From DAOTTI01 sp034437795 (GTDB taxonomy: Bacteria; Chloroflexota; UBA11872; UBA12225): a stretch of DNA of 20,035 nucleotides. Positions 15,099 through 20,035 of this stretch are shown here, in pieces (position 1 is the first letter of the stretch; each line of letters begins with the position of its first letter). Position numbers and translations under genes: made by a program. The notes under the pieces were generated by a model that was given only the letters and a program-made list of their open reading frames with translations, did not search any database and was not told where the DNA came from. The stretch spans positions 1-20,035 of the forward strand of contig DAOTTI010000149.1 in NCBI GenBank assembly GCA_034437795.1, in the 5' to 3' direction.

Positions 15099-15144
15099 CT
15101 CTCCCCGCGTCGGAGCAGGGGGGCGGGGCGCAGGCGGGTGGCGG

Positions 15145-17856
15145 CTACCGTCCCGTGCGGTAGATGGTGGTCTGGCCCTGCCGGAAGGCGACCTGGAGCC
15201 CCCCCGCGGCGGCTAGGGCGTCGAAGCGCTCCACGAAGCGTCGCTGCTCGTCGGGATTGGCGCCGCCGTACTTCTGGTGCTCCAGGTAGCCCACCACGAT
15301 GTAGGACACGTTGTACTTGTCCAGGAGCGGGCGGGCCTGCTCGAACGTGGCGGCGGTGTAGATCGCGTCCACGTCCTGCTTGCGCGTCTCCACCTCGGCG
15401 TTGATGGCCGTCCCGCGCCACAGCCGCTCGTGCTGGTCCCAGCCCAGGATAGTGGGAAAGCCGGTCTGGGTGGCCAGGCGCGAGAACTCGCTGTAGGCCC
15501 CGCCGGTGGCCTCCAGCACCACGGGGGCCGGCCGCGCTGGCGTGGCGCCGTGCTGGCGCAGCCACTGGGCGGCAGCATAGTCGTCGGGGTGGTAGCGCCG
15601 CATCCAGTCCATGCCGTCCAGGGTCGGCGGGTTCTGAAAGGCGTTCGTACGCAAGAGGGTGACCTTGTAGGGGAAGAAGGTGGTTGCGCCCAAGAGCAGG
15701 ACGCAGGTGGCGGCAAAGGCGCGGAGGGCACGGCGACCGGCCGGCTGGTGGCGCTGCAGCCAGAGGCGGCGCAGCAGCCAGCAGGTGGCGGCGCTTCCCG
15801 CCACCGCCATCAGGATCCAGGCCTGGTAGTAGAGCTTGAACACCGTGTTCATGCGGCGCAGGGCGCCGCCGTAGAAGTCGCGGATGTAGACCACCTCGCA
15901 GGCGGCCAGGAGCGCCAGAGCCAGGCAGAGCGCCCCCAGGGCAAAGGCCAGTGGCCGGCCGCCGAGCCGGCTGCCCGGCTCCAGCGCCCGCCGCGCCCCC
16001 GCGCCGGCCAGGGCCGCCAGCAGCAGGCACAGCAGCAGGGTGCCGGATCCGGCCCGTTCCGCCAGCCAGAGCAGGACGATGGCCCCGCCGGCCAGCGCCG
16101 CGAGCTCCCAGCCGGCCACAGGCCGGGCCACGATCGCGGTGGCGCGTGCCCCCGTGACGGAGGCCCGCACCGCGCCACGCAAGACGGGCAGGCCGCCCGC
16201 GGCCACGAACACGATCGGCGCCAGGAGCAGCAGCTGGACGCCCCAGAACTGCAGGAACTGATCCAGCCGGCTGCGGATGGCGACCAGGCCCAGGGGCAGG
16301 CCCCCGCCGTCGGAAACGACGGGTGGCTTGAACGTGAGGTGGAAGGGGGCGAAGAGCAGGACGGCCAGCGCGCCGGCCAGCAGCACCGCGCCCGCGGTGC
16401 GGGTCCACGACGGGTACGGCGCAGACGCAGGCTCATTCTCAGCCACACCGGCCGCACCGGCGCCGTCCGTGCCCCGCGCCACCGGCGAGGCGCGGCGCCA
16501 GATCCACCACGCGCCAGCGATGGCAGCGGCCTGCGCCAGCGCAAAGTAGGCGGGGAAGTCCCAGCTATTGAGGAAGTAGAGGCTGCCCAGGATCAGCGCG
16601 CCCGGAAGCAGCTCGGCGAATGGTGCCAGACGATGGACGAAAGCCGGCAGACGAAGGCCCTCGCCCTTCGCCCCTCGTCCTTCACGGCTGGGCGCCGGCT
16701 GGCGCTCGGCGGGCCAGAGCGGCTCGCCGGCCAGCGCCCAGCGATAGAGCCGCGGCGGGCGCATCAGCCAGGCGTAGGCCAGCCCGATGGCCACCAGGGT
16801 AAAGGGAAGGGCAAGCACATGCGGGTGCAAATCGCCCAGCAGGAAGGAGAAGGCGGGAAACTCGTTGATGGTGTAGTCAAGCTCCTGGTTCCCCTGCCGG
16901 ATGACCAGCACGCGCGTGGCGTTCCAGCCGATCCCCGTCCAGAAGTCCTTCTCCCACAGGCCGGAGCCATCGAAGCGGCGCAGCGCCGTCCAGAGATTGC
17001 CGGCGATGAGGAGCAGGTAGACGGCCAGCAGGCCCGCGCCGACGAAGGGCCAGCCGCTGCGCAGCGACCACACGGGCAGCGGCCTTGCCTCCGCGTCGCT
17101 CCCGGCGCCGGCGCGGGCTGCCGGTGCGGCAGGCGCCTCCACGGTGGGGGGCGCAGGGGCCCCACCGCCGGCAGGCGCTCCCCGTTTCGCCACCACGCGG
17201 GGCCGCGGCAGCTCGGCCCAGATGTCGCGGGTCAGGCTGTAGCCGAGGCTGAAGCTGCCGGCGGCGGCCAGGGCAAAGAGTAAGGCCAGCGCCAGGTTGT
17301 AGCCCCAGGCGGGCGGGACCTGGGTCAGCTCGAGCAGCAGGCCCTGGATGAGGTAGCCGAAGTAGTAGTAGTTAATGGTCGGGTTGGGGACCGACGGCGA
17401 CGGCGCCAGCCAGGGATCCAGCGGGGGGAAGTAGGTTGAGCGAGTAATCGCGTTCAGGAAGGCGAAGTCCATGAACTTCTCGGTGCCCTCGATGTTGGGG
17501 TTGTAGATACGGATCCCCAGGAAACCGAGGTAGGACGCGAGGAAGATGCCTTCCTCCAGCAGGAGCAGGCGCCGGCGCTGCAGCCACAACGCCACCAGGG
17601 CCGGCCCGTCGCGCCGCCAGACCCAGCCGGCGCCCGCTGCGATGCCCACCAGGAGGAGGATCAGCGTCAGTCGGTAGTTGGGCAGGAGATGGAGGACGGG
17701 CAGCAGCCAGCCCAGATACCCGAACAGCAGCAGACCAAAGGCCTTGGACAGGCCGTAGCCGCGATCGGCCAGCGGGCGGAAGAGACGGACGGCGAGAGGG
17801 GCCGCGCAGAGCGCGATCACCTGGGCGGCAGCCCACCACCAGAGCGCGGCCAGCAT
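15145..17856 (-). CDS. DUF2298 / Chlor_Arch_YYY-type polytopic membrane protein
   Basis: A 903-residue, very hydrophobic protein with many predicted membrane segments; it begins MLAALWWWAAAQVIAL directly in a membrane helix. The defining YYYFG motif is at residues 163-167 (INYYYFGYLIQG). Other family blocks are 'LADRGYGLSKAFGLLLFGYLGWLL', GDLHPHVLALPF (Asp342, His344, His346), LDGMDWMRRYHPDDY, and the soluble C-terminal 'TGFPTILGWDQHERLWRG'. The family (TIGR03662) is known from Chloroflexi and Archaea and usually co-occurs with TIGR03663/Agl23 proteins, as here. The function is not established; the architecture recalls dolichyl-phosphate-mannose-type glycosyltransferases, so a role in envelope glycosylation is inferred. 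Two low-complexity loops interrupt it, one encoded by a heptanucleotide array (16658-16685). The start has no clear ribosome site. Confidence 0.93.
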   Translation of the reverse strand: MLAALWWWAAAQVIALCAAPLAVRLFRPLADRGYGLSKAFGLLLFGYLGWLLPVLHLLPNYRLTLILLLVGIAAGAGWVWRRDGPALVALWLQRRRLLLLEEGIFLASYLGFLGIRIYNPNIEGTEKFMDFAFLNAITRSTYFPPLDPWLAPSPSVPNPTINYYYFGYLIQGLLLELTQVPPAWGYNLALALLFALAAAGSFSLGYSLTRDIWAELPRPRVVAKRGAPAGGGAPAPPTVEAPAAPAARAGAGSDAEARPLPVWSLRSGWPFVGAGLLAVYLLLIAGNLWTALRRFDGSGLWEKDFWTGIGWNATRVLVIRQGNQELDYTINEFPAFSFLLGDLHPHVLALPFTLVAIGLAYAWLMRPPRLYRWALAGEPLWPAERQPAPSREGRGAKGEGLRLPAFVHRLAPFAELLPGALILGSLYFLNSWDFPAYFALAQAAAIAGAWWIWRRASPVARGTDGAGAAGVAENEPASAPYPSWTRTAGAVLLAGALAVLLFAPFHLTFKPPVVSDGGGLPLGLVAIRSRLDQFLQFWGVQLLLLAPIVFVAAGGLPVLRGAVRASVTGARATAIVARPVAGWELAALAGGAIVLLWLAERAGSGTLLLCLLLAALAGAGARRALEPGSRLGGRPLAFALGALCLALALLAACEVVYIRDFYGGALRRMNTVFKLYYQAWILMAVAGSAATCWLLRRLWLQRHQPAGRRALRAFAATCVLLLGATTFFPYKVTLLRTNAFQNPPTLDGMDWMRRYHPDDYAAAQWLRQHGATPARPAPVVLEATGGAYSEFSRLATQTGFPTILGWDQHERLWRGTAINAEVETRKQDVDAIYTAATFEQARPLLDKYNVSYIVVGYLEHQKYGGANPDEQRRFVERFDALAAAGGLQVAFRQGQTTIYRTGR
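16658..16685. repeat. Heptanucleotide tandem repeat (4 units) inside the DUF2298 gene
   Basis: Four consecutive 7-base units fit CC(C/T)TC(G/A)(C/T) on the plus strand. Three carry CC(C/T)TCG(C/T); the fourth ends in CAC. The array encodes part of a charged low-complexity loop (SREGRGAKGEG) between membrane segments. Unit CCTTCGT also occurs in the heptad array at 17926-17981. Confidence 0.6.
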
Positions 17857-17878
17857 CGATCAACGTCGGGCAATACCA

Positions 17879-17982
17879 AATGAAGCAGGAGGAAGGAAAA
17901 AGGAAGAATGAAGTTGGTGCCCGCGCCCCTGTCCTCTTGCTTTCTTCCCTGTGCCTTCGTCCTGCTTCATTCTTCCTTTTCC
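17879..17982. repeat. Inverted pair of heptanucleotide-periodic arrays between the DUF2298 and Agl23/NHL genes
   Basis: Bases 17879-17913 split into five purine-rich 7-mers close to AAGGAAG, the first and last both AATGAAG. Bases 17926-17981 split into eight pyrimidine-rich 7-mers close to CCTTCTT. The arms 17895-17913 and 17965-17982 are complementary over 18 bases with one extra A, and ATGAAGCAGGA (17880-17890) also matches TCCTGCTTCAT (17960-17970) in inverted orientation. It fills nearly all of the 130-bp gap. It can form a long hairpin in either transcript; on the minus strand the 3' arm ends in TTTTTCC, so attenuation or termination is possible. Confidence 0.65.
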
Positions 17983-17986
17983 CCGC

Positions 17987-20035
17987 CTATGGCAGAAGCG
18001 CGAACACCTGCACGCGGTGGTTGCCGGAGTCCACGACGTAGAGCGCGTCGCCGGCGACGATGCCCAGGGGCAGGTCGAGCTGGCCGGGGGTCCGCCCCTG
18101 CTCACCGGCGGCGGCCAGCACCTCGCCGTTGGGGCCAAACTTGATGATGCGGGCGTTGGGCGGGTCGGTGACGTAGACGTTGCCCTGGGCGTCGACGGCC
18201 AGATACGGCTCGGTGCGGACGCCGGCCTGCCACCCTCCCACCGGCCATTCGGCGACGAACCGGCCAGTGGCGTCGAACTTCTGGATCCGGCGGTTGTTGG
18301 TGTCGGCCACGTAGAGCTCGCCCGCAGGGCCGACGGCGATCCCGATCGGCTCATTGAGCTGGCCGGGGCCAGCCCCGCCGGCGCCGAACTGGGCCAGGAA
18401 CCGGCCGGTGGCGTCAAACTTCTGGATCCGCTTGTTGCCCGTATCGGTGACATAGACGTTGCCCTGGGCGTCGAGGGCGATGCCGCGGGGGCCCCAGAAC
18501 CCGCCCTGGCCGGACCACTTGGTGATGAACTTGCCGGTGGCGTCGAACTTCTGGATGCGGTGGTTCCAGGTGTCGGCGACGTAGATGTTGCCCTGGGCAT
18601 CAATGGCCACCCCCATCGGCTCCTTGAACTGGCCGTCGCCCCCGCCTTCGGTGCCCCAGGCGGCCAGCAGCTTGCCCGTCCGGTCGAACTTCTGGATGCG
18701 GTGGTTGAGCGTGTCGGCGACGTAGATGTTGCCCTGGGCGTCGAGGGCGATGCCGCGGGGCGTATTGAACTGGCCGGGACTGCGCCCGTTGCCGCCCCAC
18801 TGCGTCACCAGGTTCAGCGTCACCGCCTTGGCGGTGTACTGCTCCACGTTGGCCCGCGCGCCCGCGCCAGCGAGCTGGCCGGCCGGCGCGGGCGCCGTCT
18901 CCGCGGCGGCGCCCGCCGGCGATCCGGGGCCAAGCCCCTCTTTGAGGTAGACATAGAAGTCGTAGGAGCCGAGCGGCTGCGTCGGCTCGCGGTAGATCAG
19001 CCACTTCCACAGGCCATCCCGCACGTCCTTGCGGGCCAGGTAGCCGAGCAGGCCCCCGGACCTGGCGATCTGCTCGGGAATGGAGCGGTAGTCTTCCGGA
19101 TACCACCAGCGCATCTTGTACCTGGTGCGGGTGTAGCCCTGCAGGAAGGGGCGGTTCTTCTCGTCGTCCTCCAGCGCCACCAGGACCACTGGCTTGGTGG
19201 CCGGCGCCGTCAGGTTGGCCGGGTAGTCGGCGTTCTTGAAGTCGCGCAGGTACCAGGAGAAGGGCCACCAGGTGCCGCTCTGCACCGTGATCCCGATGGC
19301 GCGGGCGTCGCCCGTCTGCTCAAGCGAGAGGCGCTCAATGTCCTGCACCACCTTCTTGACGTCCGGTGCCGTCTGGGTATAGACCAGCAGGTCCTTCGGC
19401 GTATCCGGGCGCTCGAAGTTGACTGGCCAGCCGGTGTGGATCGTCCACAGCCCGAGCACGGCAGCTCCGCCAAAGGCGAGCCGCTTCTCCCACACGTGGC
19501 GCCCCGCGCTACTGGCCAGCTCACCGAGGTAGCGGGCGGCCAGCAGGACCATGGGGAGCGCGATGTGGATCACCAGCCACGGCATCTTCTCGCCGGCCCA
19601 GGAATAGATGATCAGGGCCAGCACCCACCACCAGATCAGGAACGAGGTCAGCCACGTCGGCCGGCGCAGGTAGTAGACCGTGGCCACCAGCGTGAAGACC
19701 CAGGCCAGGGTCTCATAGGCGCTGAGGATGAGCAGGTAGTAATACCAGGGCTGATTGCCCCGCTGGACGCCGTGCTGCTCCAGCCAGTAGGTGATGGAGC
19801 TCCAGAGGCCGTCACGCACGCCGCCGGGGTTGGTGAAGAAGCTGGTGAAGAGCACGACGTAGATGGCGGCAAAGATGACGACGCCGCCCCAGAAGGTGCC
19901 CAGGCCCCAGAACCCAGGCTGGTCCTGCCAGAGCGTGCGCAGGGCCGTGCTGAACGTTCCGTCAAGCCGGCCGTCGCGGCGCCCGCGCCGTGACGCGGCG
20001 CCGGTGGACGCCGGCCCCTTCAGCCTCGGCCGCGG
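17987..20035 (-). CDS. Agl23/TIGR03663-type membrane protein with C-terminal six-blade NHL propeller (N-terminus outside window)
   Basis: The frame stays open to the right edge, so the N-terminus is missing; about 682 residues are visible. The upstream part matches the TIGR03663 ('flippase activity-associated Agl23') family: 'LFTSFFTNPGG' followed by 'YWLEQHGVQRGNQPWYYY', and 'SWAGEKMPWLVIHIALPMVLLAARYLG' closing the membrane part, then a soluble domain with 'SWYLRDFKNADYPAN'. A Pro/Ala/Gly linker leads to six NHL repeats (IALDAQGNIYVADTLNHRIQKFD type) ending ...VFALLP. The family is thought to work with lipid-linked glycans by analogy with GT39 proteins and the haloarchaeal agl cluster. The DUF2298 partner gene starts 130 bp downstream on the same strand. 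The NHL tail should lie outside the membrane and bind protein or glycan; this is inference. Confidence 0.9.
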   Translation of the reverse strand, partial: PRPRLKGPASTGAASRRGRRDGRLDGTFSTALRTLWQDQPGFWGLGTFWGGVVIFAAIYVVLFTSFFTNPGGVRDGLWSSITYWLEQHGVQRGNQPWYYYLLILSAYETLAWVFTLVATVYYLRRPTWLTSFLIWWWVLALIIYSWAGEKMPWLVIHIALPMVLLAARYLGELASSAGRHVWEKRLAFGGAAVLGLWTIHTGWPVNFERPDTPKDLLVYTQTAPDVKKVVQDIERLSLEQTGDARAIGITVQSGTWWPFSWYLRDFKNADYPANLTAPATKPVVLVALEDDEKNRPFLQGYTRTRYKMRWWYPEDYRSIPEQIARSGGLLGYLARKDVRDGLWKWLIYREPTQPLGSYDFYVYLKEGLGPGSPAGAAAETAPAPAGQLAGAGARANVEQYTAKAVTLNLVTQWGGNGRSPGQFNTPRGIALDAQGNIYVADTLNHRIQKFDRTGKLLAAWGTEGGGDGQFKEPMGVAIDAQGNIYVADTWNHRIQKFDATGKFITKWSGQGGFWGPRGIALDAQGNVYVTDTGNKRIQKFDATGRFLAQFGAGGAGPGQLNEPIGIAVGPAGELYVADTNNRRIQKFDATGRFVAEWPVGGWQAGVRTEPYLAVDAQGNVYVTDPPNARIIKFGPNGEVLAAAGEQGRTPGQLDLPLGIVAGDALYVVDSGNHRVQVFALLP
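17990..18811 (-). repeat. Six NHL repeats (six-bladed beta-propeller)
   Basis: Six units carry the pattern G(I/V)A(L/I)DAQGN(I/V)YV(A/T)DT.N.RIQKFD.TG; the later ones are more diverged (DPPNARIIKF, DSGNHRVQVF). Neighbouring units start 141 bases apart in the best-conserved part (for example 18542 and 18683), with long shared DNA such as the segment encoding NIYVADT and NHRIQKFD. Confidence 0.88.

Larger units (their letters stand above)
14755..15144. other. 390-bp gene-free interval rich in small repeats
   Basis: No credible gene. It holds a short inverted repeat (14822-14841), two direct copies of the 28-bp GC-rich repeat (14891-14918 and 14953-14980) and a perfect 11-bp hairpin (15060-15084). 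A palindromic GGCCGCGGCC-like stretch lies at about 14797-14812. It separates the metalloprotease gene from the DUF2298 gene, both on the minus strand. Confidence 0.55.

Noticed and set aside
15277..17283. A 668-codon open frame on the plus strand, antisense to the DUF2298 gene
   Set aside because: Its product is a low-complexity Gln/Gly/Arg/Ala-rich string with no recognisable domain; it is a product of high GC opposite a real membrane protein gene.
18000..18790. Regularly spaced repeats resembling a CRISPR-like array
   Set aside because: The periodicity of about 141 bases is the coding repeat of NHL blades, with conserved protein pattern in frame.
17951..19993. A 680-codon open frame on the plus strand opposite the Agl23/NHL gene
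   Set aside because: It repeats 'GVELLDAVV.GVGDVDVALG' only because it is the complement of the NHL repeats; no ribosome site or independent domain.

Overview
The window is very GC-rich, gene-dense bacterial chromosome that looks like Chloroflexota. The indicators are a DUF2298 ('YYY') membrane protein next to an Agl23/TIGR03663-type membrane protein with an NHL propeller tail, extracellular enzymes with Pro/Ala/Thr linkers and paired C-terminal 'PETGH...FGYP...VQYFQRARFE' repeats, a DUF5666-like secreted protein, and a bacterial-type AspRS with a non-discriminating signature. The phylum is inferred from these families; there is no rRNA or tRNA in the window. I see no CRISPR array, IS element or phage gene.

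Layout. At 1-1107 (+) lies the C-terminal part of a secreted protein with a DUF5666-like domain, its start outside the window. It converges, with a 23-bp overlap, on an orphan sugar-type ABC solute-binding lipoprotein (1085-2458, -). A gene-free stretch with dispersed repeats follows, then a stand-alone LiaF-C-like beta protein (2870-3277, -), divergent from a zinc-dependent alcohol dehydrogenase (3560-4657, +) with altered catalytic-zinc residues. A strong hairpin terminator (4668-4704) separates it from a convergent SpoIID/LytB amidase-enhancer-like protein (4712-6838, -).

Across a 343-bp divergent gap lies a multidomain protein (7182-9755, +). It joins a serine D-Ala-D-Ala carboxypeptidase, a GH8-like domain that appears to have lost its catalytic acids, and the same paired C-terminal repeat carried by the SpoIID protein. 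A glucose-6-phosphate dehydrogenase (9809-11416, +) follows. Converging on it are aspS (11597-13426, -) and, upstream of aspS, a DUF2342-type zinc metalloprotease (13507-14754, -). After a repeat-rich gap come the DUF2298 protein (15145-17856, -) and the Agl23/NHL protein (17987 to the window edge, -).

Functional themes. (1) Two divergently transcribed peptidoglycan-acting proteins share the same C-terminal double repeat, which suggests co-localised cell-wall remodelling. (2) The YYY/Agl23 pair is a conserved, poorly understood membrane system, probably in envelope glycan work; here it has a six-bladed NHL propeller attached. (3) Housekeeping genes (zwf, aspS) lie between. Gaps hold several small repeat families: a 28-bp GC-rich repeat (three copies), hairpins next to a GGTGAGG box, and heptanucleotide-periodic arrays. 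The best candidates for something undescribed are the carboxypeptidase/pseudo-GH8/double-repeat fusion with its divergent partner, and the YYY/Agl23-NHL pair with its heptad arrays.
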